A stretch of DNA of 64,000 nt from JAMZMI01 sp963848175 (GCA_963848175.1 CAWKCO010000001.1:1-64000), one strand, 5' to 3'. Shown: positions 17,401 to 27,671, counted from the stretch's first letter. The notes: a model not told the origin generated them from the sequence alone. Numbers and translations are program-made.

Positions 17401-20400
17401 ATACGAAAGTCTTAGATGTTTGAATCAGCGCATTGCCGCTTGCATCTTCTATGTTTTGAAAGGTCAGTTTTAAGGAATCGCCTTGATTTAGCGGTTCGGT
17501 CAAAACCATGATAATTGTAGTGTCATTCTGCTTTTCTGTTGATTGAATTGTCTGATTGGTTGAAGAATAGTTGGCAAGTAGGGCAAAGGATTCCGCCATC
17601 GGCTGACTGAAATGCAGCTCCAACGTCCGATTATCATGTGCGGTAATGTTCACCAAATTAGGATTCTCGATGTTGATATTCAGCAAAGAATCCTTGACGA
17701 CATTTCCATATTTGTCCGAGATTTTCTTGTAAGAGAAAGGTGCATTTTCACTTTTTGAAATATTTGCAAAACGAAGAATGAGCCCATTGGAATCTGAGCT
17801 AATGAGCAAAGCGTTCACAGGGTTTTGCCCCTCTAATTGAAAATTCTCGACATCCACAGACGCTACTGATAGGGGCTCATGAAAAGTCAATCTTAGCGAA
17901 GCATCTCCTGATTTAATGATTTCAACCAAACGAGGAGGCCTAGTATCATAAGTGAAAGTAAGCTTGCGTGTGGTGCTGTTTTTGTTGTCATAGAGATCAG
18001 CGATGGGTTTGATGGAGAGCACTGTTTCTTTTTCCTGAATAAAAGATTGACTGAAAGTAAGAATCACGGCATTTGCTGCGAGGGAATCAACTGTAATGGG
18101 CGAGTTGCCATTGTCCAAAACATAATTGGCAGCAGAAACAGCCGACTTGTAGCTAATCGCCTCATTCCATTCGATTATGAGTTGCTTATCGTTGATCACG
18201 TCTATTCCTGCAATGCTTGGAGCGCGAGTATCATACACGAATGAAAAAGCTGGCGTGATCATCGGTTCATTGGTTGCTTCACTTCTCAGTCCTTCAGCGT
18301 AAAGAAGGAGTTCCTTATTTTCCGATAGGTTTTCAGCAAAAACCAAACGAATGGTATTTGGATCACTTTTATCTCTTAAAGCTGCCGAAGGCTTTTCTCC
18401 ATTCAAAAGGGTGAGATTTTGAAGGTTTTCACTAGACGCCAAACTTGGAATTTCAGTGAATCGAACGGACAGTAAGTTTGCCGCACCCACCAAAACCGTA
18501 TCAATTTGGCTTTTGAAAGTAAACGGCAACTGCTGCAAACCAGAAATATTTCCAAGCGTGTCTTTCAGTTGTTGAAAACCAAGCATATAGCTGCTATTTA
18601 CTTCAAATGGGTTTTCAAAAGTTAGATGAACTCTAGACGCGGAGGAATCTTGCAGCGTGGCTTTGGTTGGAAATTCAACGCCGAGTTGAAAATTGTCTTC
18701 CTCTTCTGCACTGCTTTTTGACAAAGGCTCATCAAAAATCACCCCTAATTCATTTGTAGACAGAATCACCAAATCCACAAAAGTGGGAGGTTCTATATCG
18801 TAATAAAATTCGATGGAAATCGAGCTCAAAATATTGCTACTACAGTCGGAGATATTCTCAATCGTTAACTGGTGATATTGATTTGAAGCGAGAGGAAATT
18901 TAGAGGTGAGCTTTAAGGAAGAAGTAGTTTGAGCTTCAACGGATTCAATTTCATTTTCCGCCAAGGTAAAGTTTTCTTGCTCAAAAGAATCCGCAGCTAT
19001 TGGCTCGTTAAAATAAATCACTATTTGTGTGGACGAAAGGATTTCGTGGGAGTGAATAGCCGGTGGAGTTTCGTCTAAAAGGTCAGAAAAAACCGAGTTC
19101 TGAGCAGCAGGCGTGCCACCACTTGCATCAGTAGAAGCCACCCAATTATTGCTGCTACTGCATGGCAAATTGGGATTGATCAGTTCCAGCGAATATCCCC
19201 CATCTTGTTTTTCTGAATCGCGATACCAAGTCAAATCATACTCAAGGCTATCCACGACTTTGCCAAACTGATCTTGCAGGATTACGGGCTCTCCTGTATT
19301 GGTGAGCGCCCCAAAACCGGCAATGCCGATCGCATTTGACAGAGCAGAAAAGTGATTGGAATAATTAGAAGTACTTGTGATAAACAAATAGGATTGGGAA
19401 GGAAAAATTCGCTTTGGCAGTACGCCTCCATTGATTTCAAAACCTTCTATGTTCAAATCGGATGAACTGCGATTGTATAACTCAAGGTATTCAGCATCTG
19501 GTTGTCCCACTACGGGCGTAGGATCTGCCATGATTTCATTGATGACGATTTGACGAAAGTCTAAAGGTTTTTCAAAATCAAAATTGATAGTAGAAATAAT
19601 TGTCGTGTCCTTACTTTCATTCTGCAAACCAGTTATAGACAAATCGAAATTGGCATTGTAGAGATTCGCAAAAGTCAGAATCACAGAAGAATCTCCATTG
19701 GCGAGCACTGCGCTACTTGGATTTACCTCTTCAATGCTAAAAGTTTCTACTTTTTGTGCAGTGACTACATCCAATTTTTGATTGAATGAAAGTTGAATGG
19801 TTTCATCATTTGGCTGAGTAAGCACTAGCAATTTGAATCCCTCTTCGGCATTCGCCAAAGTAGAAATAGTGATATCATCCATCCAAAATTTTTGGGAATT
19901 ACTACTTGTATAGCCACAGCGAAAGCCAAAATACAAGCTGGATGTAAAAGTCTGATCTTGCGCCGTGCCTTCCGAGACATAGTTTTTTTCTTCTCCAATC
20001 GACCTCCAAAGCTCCCAATTTCCTTCACTATCGCGAGTGACTTTAACCCAGATTTTTGAAGAGGAGGCGTCCAAAACATCGTCCGTTCCATCGATGATTT
20101 CGGAGAGCGTGGTTTCTGATTGCCGATAGAGACTCACTTCATCATCAGTATTTCCGAGTCTTACCAAGTATCCGTTAAGCGACCCTTTCAAATCTGCTTG
20201 ATCTGAGACCAAATACACGAAAAGCTGGTTGCCACTCGTGGTGTTAAACCCGAGCTCAACATAAAACTCCCATGTGGTTTCATCCATTAGAGTATTAGGG
20301 GTTGATAGATAAGACTCGGAAGTGAGGCTTGTGACGTTGAGATGAAGCTGATTGTCAGCATTGACTTCAAAATCGGAGACATCTCCCGTCCATGTTATGG

Positions 20401-20500
20401 GGTCTGTGAAGTTCCCATTGGAAAAATCTTCGGCTAGCTGTCCGTAAATCGTTGAGCAACAAAAGACTATTGTCAATGAAATTATGGTTCTTACGATCAT
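14415..20500 (-). pseudogene. giant lamin-tail/Ig-like secreted surface protein, five frameshifts as sequenced
   Basis: About 2,025 residues can be rebuilt from six frames. The N-terminal part (to 17294) has a signal peptide starting MIVRTIISL, a lectin/glucanase-like domain (about residues 20-210), and many repeated Ig-like units with LTFNEPL-type strands. Lamin-tail domains start at VINEIMADPTPVVG, RITEIMADPTPAVG, LITEIMADPDPVVS and a fourth at SEILFDPKNTGVDFVEIYN. The C-terminus is a FlgD-like Ig domain (WDGTNDNGSIVRLGYYLV) as in Bacteroidota surface proteins. Single extra bases near 17296, 16992, 16889, 16782 and 16299 break the frame; removing each gives continuous family sequence. Flanks of 3.2 and 1.9 kb are clean. 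It probably acts at the cell surface or in adhesion, but this is inference. The longer ORF opens at 20557; I use the ATG at 20500. Confidence 0.85.
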
Positions 20501-20507
20501 CTTAATG

Positions 20508-20515
20508 TAAATTTG
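20508..20515 (+). promoter_or_regulatory. candidate -7 box for asd
   Basis: TAAATTTG matches the Bacteroidota TAnnTTTG -7 element 60 bases before the asd ATG. No clear upstream TTTG is seen at 19-21 bases, so support is partial. Confidence 0.4.
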
Positions 20516-20575
20516 CGGTCTATTAAAAATAGGAATTATAGATTCCATATACCACATTTATAAAGGATAATTATT

Positions 20576-21568
20576 ATGAAAATCGCTGTTGTTGGAGCTA
20601 CTGGCTTAGTAGGGCAGGAGATCCTAAGAGTTTTGGAGGAGCGCAATGTGTCCTTCGACGAATTGTTGTTAGTCGCGTCTGAGCGTTCTGTCGGTAAGAA
20701 ATACACCTTCAAGGGTAAGGAATACACAGTGATTGGATTGGAAACGGCCGTAGCGGCTAAACCAGATGTGGCTTTGTTTTCTGCTGGTGGTGGCACTTCG
20801 CTAGAGTGGGCGCCAAAATTTGCTGAAAATGGTACCATCGTCATCGACAACTCGTCTGCATGGAGAATGGATCCAACTAAAAAGCTGGTAGTGCCGGAAG
20901 TGAACGGTGATGTATTGAGAATTGACGATAGAATCATCGCCAACCCAAATTGCTCAACTATTCAGATGGTATTGCCATTGATGCCTTTGCACAAAAAGTA
21001 CGGCATTAAGAGAATAGTGGTTTCTACTTACCAGTCTGTGACAGGTACTGGAAAAGCCGCTGTAGATCAAATGATGAACGAGCGTGCTGGCAAAGAAGGC
21101 GAGATGGTTTATCCATACAAAATAGATATGAATGTGCTTCCTCACATTGATGTGTTCCTAGAAAATGGATACACCAAAGAGGAAATGAAAATGGTGAACG
21201 AGACCAAAAAAATCATGGGCGATGACAGTATTCAGGTAACTCCTACTTGTGTGCGTATCCCTACTATGGGCGGTCACTCTGAGTCTGTGAATATCGAGTT
21301 TCACAAGGATTACGAGGTTGCTGAACTGACCAAATTAATGGCGAGTGTTCCTGGCGTAGTGATCCAAGATGATCCTGCAAATAAGGTTTACCCAATGCCA
21401 CTTACTTCGCACGGCAAAGACGAAGTTTTTATTGGAAGAATCCGCAGAGATGAGTCACAGCCAAACACAGTGAATATGTGGATCGTAGCGGATAACCTAA
21501 GAAAGGGAGCAGCTACCAACGCGGTGCAAATCGCAGAATACCTAATCAAGAACAACTTGGTGTACTAA
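20576..21568 (+). CDS. asd: aspartate-semialdehyde dehydrogenase
   Basis: This enzyme reduces aspartyl phosphate to aspartate semialdehyde with NADPH, at the branch to lysine/diaminopimelate, threonine and methionine. The 330-residue protein begins with the Rossmann motif VVGATGLVGQEILR. It has the catalytic cysteine in ANPNCSTIQM (about residue 126), and a C-terminal substrate-binding region including HGKDEVFIGRIRRDES. TYQSVTGTGKAA and PTCVRIPTMGGHSES also fit. The methyltransferase ATG follows the stop codon directly (TAA then ATG), so the two are probably co-transcribed. Confidence 0.97.
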   Translation: MKIAVVGATGLVGQEILRVLEERNVSFDELLLVASERSVGKKYTFKGKEYTVIGLETAVAAKPDVALFSAGGGTSLEWAPKFAENGTIVIDNSSAWRMDPTKKLVVPEVNGDVLRIDDRIIANPNCSTIQMVLPLMPLHKKYGIKRIVVSTYQSVTGTGKAAVDQMMNERAGKEGEMVYPYKIDMNVLPHIDVFLENGYTKEEMKMVNETKKIMGDDSIQVTPTCVRIPTMGGHSESVNIEFHKDYEVAELTKLMASVPGVVIQDDPANKVYPMPLTSHGKDEVFIGRIRRDESQPNTVNMWIVADNLRKGAATNAVQIAEYLIKNNLVY

Positions 21569-22760
21569 ATGTCCGCCAGACTAGATGGGTTGACTTCTGA
21601 GATTTTTGCACAGTTTGTGAAAGACCATGAAAACGAAGATGTGTCCAAGCTTTTGCTCAGCAAAGCGCCCGAGGGTATTGATTTAAAAGAAGCAGCCGAT
21701 CAGATATTAAGTAGGAGGAAAGCCAAAGACAAACTGCCACGCTGGCTGGCGAGTCGAGGGTTGGTCTTTCCTCCTCCTCTTTCCATAGAGCAGAGCTCAT
21801 CCGAGGCTGCTGCCAATTACAAAAAAAATATTTTAAAAGGCGATCACCTTGTGGATCTCACAGGTGGCATGGGCGTGGATTTGCTTACGTTGAGCGACCA
21901 GTTTTCGCAAGCGACTCATGTGGAAATAGATCCGTGGTTGAGTGAAATTTTCGCTCACAATTCCAAGTTGCTATCGCAAAATCCAATTGCAGCCGTCAAT
22001 ACTTCTGCGGAGGAATTTTTGGATTCCTTTGAACGAAAGGCTACTTTTTTCATTGACCCAGCACGTAGGGATAGTGACAAAAAGAAAGTCTTTTTGTTTG
22101 AAGACTGTAGCCCGAATGTGGTGGCCATGCTGCCAGCGTTTAAAGCAAAGGCCGAAAAAGTATTGGTGAAAGCCGCCCCAATGATCGACATTACTTTGGG
22201 CATAAGTCAATTACAATACGTGAGCGAAGTGCATGTAGTGAGTGTAAATAATGAGTGCAAGGAAGTGCTTTTTCTTGCTCGATTTTGAGTTTCACGAATT
22301 ACTCCAGAGATTCACTGTGTCAATATCACAAAAGACGAAAGCAGAGATTTTCACTTTCACTCAAGAGGAGGAAAAAGAAGCTGAAGCATCTTTCTCTGAG
22401 GTTAAAAAATACCTCTATGAACCCAATGCTTCCATCAGAAAGGCTGGGGCATTTAGGTCAATTTCTGTCGCTTTTGAATTGCATAAAATAGCGAGTAACA
22501 CGCACCTCTATACATCTGATGATTTGGTATCCGATTTTCCCGGAAGGGCATTTGAAATTTTAGGTTCAGTGGATAAGAAGAAAATTAAAAGCCAGTTTCC
22601 CGATGGAAAAGCAAATGTGATTTCCAAAAATCATCCATTAACACCCGAGCAGATCAAGCAAAAATTCAAGCTTAAGGACGGTGGTGAGAAGTTCGTTATG
22701 GCCTTTCGAGATGAAAAGGGAAATGGGAATATGGTTGTGGCTATGAAAAGGCAGTTTTAG
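21569..22760 (+). pseudogene. SAM-dependent methyltransferase with THUMP-like C-terminus, frameshifted as sequenced
   Basis: Two frames together give about 397 residues, normal for this Bacteroidota family. The first part (to 22288) has the SAM-binding motif LVDLTGGMGVDLLTL, the acidic loop HVEIDPWL, and FFIDPARRDSDKKKV with the DPAR catalytic-type motif. The second part (from about 22280) has a C-terminal THUMP-like region with LYEPNASIRKAGAF and FKLKDGGEKFVMA. The break is one extra T in the TTTT run at 22283-22286. With three T the reading is LARFEFHELLQRF. It may be an RNA methyltransferase, but no substrate can be read from the sequence. It sits immediately after asd. Confidence 0.8.
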
Positions 22761-22839
22761 GTTTCGTCTCAAGATTTAAAAAAAGCGCATAAAGAACCAG
22801 ACTAAAAACTTTCATAAATTTGGTGCGTTACTTTTCGAA

Positions 22840-23418
22840 ATGCCAAAGTCAACTACATTCGATCGTGAAACCGTAATAGCGCAGGTTACTGAACTCTTTT
22901 GGAAAAAGGGATTTCATGCTACTTCTATGCAAGACTTGGTGGACGCTACTGGCTTAAACCGATCGAGTATTTACAATACTTTTGGAGACAAACACCAGCT
23001 TTTTGAGGAATCGCTAAAGCAGTATGCTATTTGGCAATCATATCTAACCAGTAAGAGCTTAGACAATGCAAATTCGCCACTAGAATCAATCAGGCATTTG
23101 TTCAATGCTATTTTGATTAATATCAAAAATGACCCGCATAACAAAGGTTGTTTCTTTTCCAACTGCACTACAGAGCTGGGCAATTCGGATAGTGGAGTGC
23201 AGCATTTGCTAATTGCAAATAAGGATGCCTTTGTGCAATTGTTTGAGAACAAACTAATTCAAGCAAAGGAAACTGGGGAAATTGAGCCTTCTAAAAATCC
23301 ACATGCGTTGGCACTCTACCTTTATTCAAGCCTTCATGGGTTGAGAGTGACAGCTATTTTGTCTACCGACCCAAAGGAGCTGGACGCATTGGTTTCGCAA
23401 ATTTTGGACAATCTATAA
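22840..23418 (+). CDS. TetR/AcrR-family transcriptional regulator
   Basis: The 192-residue protein has a TetR helix-turn-helix in residues 9-55, including FWKKGFHATSMQDLVDATGL and NRSSIYNTFGDKHQLFEE. A helical ligand/dimer domain follows, with GCFFSNCTTELG like members related to AcrR/NemR. A TAAATTTG -7 box lies at 22815-22822, 18 bases before the ATG. The next gene is an SDR reductase, and two operator-like palindromes lie between them, so the likely job is repression of that reductase. The inducer is unknown. The two cysteines in the GCFFSNC region might sense electrophiles, but that is speculative. Confidence 0.92.
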   Translation: MPKSTTFDRETVIAQVTELFWKKGFHATSMQDLVDATGLNRSSIYNTFGDKHQLFEESLKQYAIWQSYLTSKSLDNANSPLESIRHLFNAILINIKNDPHNKGCFFSNCTTELGNSDSGVQHLLIANKDAFVQLFENKLIQAKETGEIEPSKNPHALALYLYSSLHGLRVTAILSTDPKELDALVSQILDNL

Positions 23419-23434
23419 TTTTTTTTACTTTATT

Positions 23435-23479
23435 TGAAACGTTCGTTCCATTACGTCGTTATCTGAACCATTCGTTTCA
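23435..23479. promoter_or_regulatory. twin TetR-type operators before the SDR gene
   Basis: Site 1 (23435-23450) is TGAAACGTTCGTTCCA, a near-palindrome of the form TGrAACGwwCGTTyCA. Site 2 (23464-23479), TGAACCATTCGTTTCA, matches that form at 14 of 16 positions. The outermost arms ATTTGAAACG (23432-23441) and CGTTTCAAAT (23473-23482) are also perfect complements. They fill the 76-base gap between the TetR stop and the SDR start. Confidence 0.65.
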
Positions 23480-23494
23480 AATAAAAATTTAAGG

Positions 23495-24244
23495 ATGAGT
23501 AAATTAAAGAACAAAGTAGCCTTCATCACAGGAGGTAATAGTGGTATTGGTTTGGCAACAGCCAAATTGTTTGTGGCAGAAGGTGCCAAAGTTGTAGTCA
23601 CAGGTAGGAGGCAAGAAGCACTTGATGCGGCTGTTGCAGAGATTGGTGGTGAAGTTAAAGGAGTACTTGCAGATGCTTCGAACATTAAGGCCAGTGAAAG
23701 CGCAATCAAGCAGGCAGTGGATATTTATGGAAATATCGATATCCTTTTCTTGAATGCCGGGATTGCCCACTTCCTACCAATCAGCATGATCACCGAAGAG
23801 CATTTTGATGATCATTTTAATACCAATGTAAAGGGCCCGTTTTTTACGGTAAAAGCGGCGCTTCCATTTTTGAATGACGGAGCTGTTATTGTTGGCAATA
23901 CGTCGGTGGTCAATCAAAAGGGATTCCCAGGATCTTCGGTTTACTCAGCTACTAAGGCTGCTTTGAGATCTCTATCAAGGGTGCTTGCCAATGAACTTAA
24001 AGAAAAGAAAATCAGAGCTTTGAGTGTAGCTCCAGGACCAATCGAAACGCCTATCTATGGCAAAATGGGAATGAGCGAGGATCAATTGAATGAAATGGGA
24101 GCAGGATTCGCACAGCAGGTGCCTCTAGGCAGGTTTGGCTCTTCTGAAGAGCTAGCAAAAGCCGTTCTTTTCTTGGCTTCTGATGATGCTTCATTCATCA
24201 ACGGAGCGGAATTGGAAGTTGACGGTGGTCTTAGTCAAGTATAA
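23495..24244 (+). CDS. short-chain dehydrogenase/reductase (SDR)
   Basis: The 249-residue classical SDR has the NAD(P)-binding motif TGGNSGIGLATAK near residue 12, an Arg in TGRRQEALD that favours NADPH, and NAGIAHF. The catalytic Ser lies in GNTSVVNQKG and the YxxxK motif in YSATKAAL. The C-terminal FINGAELEVDGGLSQV is family-typical. Substrate cannot be read from sequence; homologues include glucose dehydrogenase-like and enoyl/ketoacyl reductase-like enzymes. It follows the TetR gene with two operators in between and ends at a bidirectional terminator. Confidence 0.93.
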   Translation: MSKLKNKVAFITGGNSGIGLATAKLFVAEGAKVVVTGRRQEALDAAVAEIGGEVKGVLADASNIKASESAIKQAVDIYGNIDILFLNAGIAHFLPISMITEEHFDDHFNTNVKGPFFTVKAALPFLNDGAVIVGNTSVVNQKGFPGSSVYSATKAALRSLSRVLANELKEKKIRALSVAPGPIETPIYGKMGMSEDQLNEMGAGFAQQVPLGRFGSSEELAKAVLFLASDDASFINGAELEVDGGLSQV

Positions 24245-24261
24245 TTCATCTCAATTTTTTG

Positions 24262-24292
24262 AACACAGCCTTGGTTTAGCCTAGGCTGTGTT
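24262..24292. terminator. bidirectional terminator between convergent genes
   Basis: AACACAGCCT (24262-24271) and AGGCTGTGTT (24283-24292) are perfect 10-base complements around an 11-base loop. The left side has a TTTTTT run, so it terminates best on one strand, but its position suits both the SDR gene and the minus-strand operon that ends at 24296. Confidence 0.85.
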
Positions 24293-24295
24293 TGA

Positions 24296-24948
24296 TTAAA
24301 ACCGACCAAACCTCACAGAAAGTGTCGATGAAAACCCTGAAAGATCCGAATTTACCACATTCTCAAAACTAGAGGCAGTTACATATCTGTAGGTCAGCAC
24401 CAGCGGCTAAGCGGAGGTTTTTGGTAATGTTTACCTCCAATTGCACAGCAGGCTCCACTACTACAAAAGCCGATTGCTCCACGGCAACTTCCTCATTGCT
24501 AAATGGGCCTCTGAAATGCTCGTCGATTACATCTACATAACCCACCCCAAAGAGTACGGGAAAAGTAACATGAATTATCTCTCTTGTAAAGAGCGTGGCT
24601 CCAAACATTAATCCGCCATAGCCACCACCCAGACTGAGTTCTTTTGTTGCTGTTTGTCCAGGAAGTTTTCCTTCAAAATCATTGGAAGAAGCCAAGCCAT
24701 AAGCACCAATTCCGAAAAGAAAATGTCTATTAATGACAAAGCCTCCATGCATACCCACAAGCACGGTGCGGTCATCTTTGATCATGCCGAGTTTCACATC
24801 CGCCCCAACGAAACCAGAAAGCTCATTCCCTTTTCCGAGTAGTGACTTTACGTCACCAGACTTTGGGTCGTGGGTGTCATGATAGGTCTGCGCAAAGAGC
24901 ATGAAAGGGGCGAGTAAAAGGATAAAAGCAACAAGTATTTCTATTCAT
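24296..24948 (-). pseudogene. outer-membrane beta-barrel protein, two frameshifts as sequenced
   Basis: The only long open frame is 24369-24902, but both ends are lost to indels. At the start, ATG at 24948 reads correctly if one A is removed from the run at 24938-24940. This gives a signal peptide MNRILVAFILLLAPF that runs into MLFAQTYHD. At the end, removing one base near 24392 turns GADLQICNCL into GADYRYVTASSFENV and continues to SVRFGRF with a stop at 24296. The restored 217-residue protein has alternating strands and a C-terminal aromatic, fitting a small barrel. Its ATG overlaps the upstream stop as ATGA, showing that it is the last gene of the sigma-factor operon. It is probably intact in the cell. 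Confidence 0.75.
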
Positions 24949-25478
24949 CAGAAAATGTATTTAACTGAAAGTGCGGCATCCCAAAATTCGCCATTGGTGT
25001 AGCGCATCCCTACGAAACTAAAGTAAGGTTTGATATCAAAACCAATGGTGATAGGCACGCTCAGCCAGCGATATTCTACTCCAACGATAGCGTCAGCACC
25101 GATTACGAAGTAATTTTTATCGATCATTTCGTACATGGGTGGGTCAAAGGATGTCGCCACAGGTCGGGCATTGGTATATTTTTCGTACCCTATATGCGCA
25201 CCCAATCCATAGTAGATATAAAAATTCTCATTGAAAGAAATCTCCAATGGGCGATGAAAAATGTAATTGGTGTTGAATTGAACTCCATTGGGTCTACCAC
25301 TAACCATATATTCTATGGCCTCCTCGTTCACAATAAATTTTTTGTACGTCAACCCAGAGGTAGTGCCAAGTCGCACTCCAGCAGATTTCTTATAGCCTTG
25401 CGCATGTGCCAGTGTTCCTACCAGCAAAAGACCCATGATTATGGCGAATTGCTGCATTTTTTGAGCGGTGTGATTCAT
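24948..25478 (-). CDS. outer-membrane beta-barrel protein
   Basis: The 176-residue protein has a signal peptide (hydrophobic core MGLLLVGTLAHAQG) and a glycine- and aromatic-rich body of alternating strands (YYGLGAHIGYE, VIGADAIVGVEYRW, AALSVKYIF) ending in phenylalanine, as in small outer-membrane barrels. The first ATG gives MNHTAQKMQQFA; the second Met is also possible. It follows the DUF4097 gene by 14 bases and overlaps the next barrel gene by ATGA. It belongs to an ECF sigma-anti-sigma operon, which suggests an envelope-stress or surface-remodelling product. Function is unknown. Confidence 0.78.
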   Translation of the reverse strand: MNHTAQKMQQFAIIMGLLLVGTLAHAQGYKKSAGVRLGTTSGLTYKKFIVNEEAIEYMVSGRPNGVQFNTNYIFHRPLEISFNENFYIYYGLGAHIGYEKYTNARPVATSFDPPMYEMIDKNYFVIGADAIVGVEYRWLSVPITIGFDIKPYFSFVGMRYTNGEFWDAALSVKYIF

Positions 25479-25492
25479 TTTATTCAGTAGGG

Positions 25493-26616
25493 CTATTTTT
25501 TATTTGAAAAAAGGGGGAGCTCCTTTATGGCTATGATTACCTCTCCTCCTTCAGAGTTTACGGTCAGTGTACCGTAGTTTTTTTGCGTAGGCCCCACGAA
25601 CCCAGTTAATGAAATGCGATCGGTGGCTGTATCCACAGTTTTGCTCAATACCATCATACTATTAGGCACGATCATTTTATCCTGATTTGCCACAATATTA
25701 GTAGAGATGTAGGAAGATTGATCCAGCACCAGGTTGATATCCGCCGATTTGCTATTGATTGTAAGCTTTTGAAATTCGGTTTGATGTTAGGACAAAAGAT
25801 ATCTCCATAGTTGAAATTCAGGTGACCACTTGTGTTTAAAATGTTAATGGTCAGATCGGAAAATGTACCATCAGCTAAAATCTCATTCAGCTCAGCAATG
25901 AATATCTTATCATTTCTACTATTGAGCTGGAGACTACCAATTACGCCCAGTTCCAATTCGGAAGTACTACTTTCTATCCTCAACTTGTCTGCCTGACGAA
26001 CGGTAGTCTGCACACCGCGTAGTGAAAACTGTCCATTGGCCACATAATCAACATTGCTTTTGCCAAAGCTGTGCTTGACAGAAAATTCACCTTTTAGCTT
26101 ATTGGCCTTCAAGTCTCCATGTGCCATATCCACTGCTACTCGACCTTTCAAATCCGCCATGTATATGTTGCCAAATTTATTTTCAATGTTGAGCGTGAAG
26201 TTTTCCGGCATCCACACCTCATAATTGATTTTCATCCCACCGTTTCCGAAAACGGATTTTGAATAGTCATCCACCTCAGAGATCAATTCCTTGAATAGTC
26301 CAGATCCCTTATTTATGATGGTATTGACCGTGATCATATCACCTACAGATCGAAAAACAATTTCGATTCTATCCATGCTTTTTTGTACCAATTCGCTGGT
26401 TTTACCAGAGGTCTCCACATGCACCACGATTCGCACTGAGTCGCTATTCGTGGTACGGATGATTACTTCACCGTATTTGTTGCTGATATCCAGCCGACCG
26501 CCTGATCGAGCCAGAAAACTGCGGTCATAGTGCTTTTCCATGCGGGTGGATTGACCAAAAGCCAAACACACTGTCATGAGCAGCAATACACTAAAGATGT
26601 ATTTCGTTGTTTTCAT
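25493..26616 (-). pseudogene. DUF4097-type secreted beta-helix protein, frameshifted as sequenced
   Basis: The two frames 25672-26616 and 25493-25729 make one protein of about 374 residues. The signal peptide ends CLAFGQS. Repeated short strands such as RLDISNKYGEVIIRT and IENKFGNIYMADLKG are characteristic of DUF4097/adhesin-like parallel beta proteins. The break is one missing A in the run at 25767-25770 (minus strand): with five A the text continues NFKKLTINSKSADINLVLDQ. The start overlaps the anti-sigma gene by 26 bases. Such proteins are secreted and often sit behind sigma/anti-sigma pairs, but their role is unknown. Confidence 0.82.
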
Positions 26617-27091
26617 TTTTGTCTTCGCTTAATTGCTCCAAAATGCTTTCCAATATTTTCAATTTCAATCGGTAGTTTTCCATCATGGCTTCCACCACTT
26701 CGGCATTGTCTACATTGTCTTTCAAGTCATTTTTCAACTCACTGATGGCTTGATCCATGTCGGCCATATCCTCCAAAAGGAACGGGTCATTGACTTTCGT
26801 TTGTACCAAAGCCAATTTGCTATTTATTTGTCCTTCGTAGTATTGCTGAGCTTCTACCCATTCTTGCACGGCCACTTCTTCCCCTGAGGTTTTACCTAAA
26901 TGGTAGGCACCCAAGCCAGTAAACACCAGTAGGCAGGCAGCTATGGCCATTTTTGCAATTCTCATCCAAGGAACGACTTTTTTCTGTTTCAGACCTTGTG
27001 AAATCGCATTCCAGCTTGTGTCCGCATCAAAATCGAAACCGTCAAATTCATCGCGATAATTCTCAATATGTTCTTTTAGATTATCCCGCAT
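26591..27091 (-). CDS. anti-sigma factor-like membrane protein
   Basis: The 166-residue protein has an acidic cytoplasmic N-terminus (residues 1-40, with a conserved-looking DTSWNAISQGL), one membrane helix around residues 44-62, and a charged periplasmic helical tail. That is the layout of Bacteroidota ECF anti-sigma factors. Its start overlaps the sigma gene end by 11 bases and its end overlaps the DUF4097 gene, indicating tight translational coupling. It should bind and silence the ECF sigma encoded just upstream. This is inferred from position and topology, not from a zinc motif, which is absent. Confidence 0.8.
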   Translation of the reverse strand: MRDNLKEHIENYRDEFDGFDFDADTSWNAISQGLKQKKVVPWMRIAKMAIAACLLVFTGLGAYHLGKTSGEEVAVQEWVEAQQYYEGQINSKLALVQTKVNDPFLLEDMADMDQAISELKNDLKDNVDNAEVVEAMMENYRLKLKILESILEQLSEDKNENNEIHL

Positions 27092-27671
27092 AGTTCTGTG
27101 CCTTATTATCTAATATGTTTCTTATTCTTCCTTTGGCTTTGCAATACTGCGCTTTGGAAGCCGACTCTGTAATCTTTAAAATTTGGCCAATTTCCTTATG
27201 GTCATAGCCCTCAAAGAGGTAGAGGTTTAGCACCGTCTTGCAGCCGTCCGGCAGTTGCTCCACAGCTTCCAATATTTGTGCCGCCTTGTACTCCGTATAT
27301 TCAAAATCATCCTCTTCATCTACTACCTCAATGTTCTCATCCAATTCCGCTGAGAGAAGCTTCTTCTTTCGAATGGCATTGATACATTTATTAACTACTA
27401 TTCGTTTGATCCACGCACTGAAAGTACTGATCTCTCGCAAGTTGGGCAGACCTTGAAAGGCATCAATAAAAGCCTCTTGAAGCAGGTCTTTGGCCTCCTC
27501 TTCGTCACCCATCATTCGTCGGCAGATGTTATACATCGCCTTGGCATACAGATGATATAGCTGCGCTTGCGCGGCTCCATCTTGCTGCTGACTCCTGATT
27601 ATCAGGTCTCGGTGAATATTTTTTTCTTCTCCTTTCACGGTTGGTAAGCTAATGACAGGCTCCTGAGGCAA
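27081..27671 (-). CDS. ECF-family RNA polymerase sigma factor
   Basis: About 190 residues carry region 2 (LYAKAMYNICRRMMGDEEEAKDLLQEAF) and region 4 (LPDGCKTVLNLYLFEGYDHKEIGQILKI and SKAQYCKAKGRIRN). Region 2 (to about residue 105) and region 4 (125-185) are joined by an acidic linker DEEDDFEYTEY. The listed start is a TTG, and an in-frame GTG lies 12 codons later, so the N-terminus is uncertain. It heads an operon of anti-sigma, DUF4097 protein and two outer-membrane barrels. The 289 bases upstream contain the 106-bp repeat and hicA's promoter region. Confidence 0.92.
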   Translation of the reverse strand: MPQEPVISLPTVKGEEKNIHRDLIIRSQQQDGAAQAQLYHLYAKAMYNICRRMMGDEEEAKDLLQEAFIDAFQGLPNLREISTFSAWIKRIVVNKCINAIRKKKLLSAELDENIEVVDEEDDFEYTEYKAAQILEAVEQLPDGCKTVLNLYLFEGYDHKEIGQILKITESASKAQYCKAKGRIRNILDNKAQNYAG

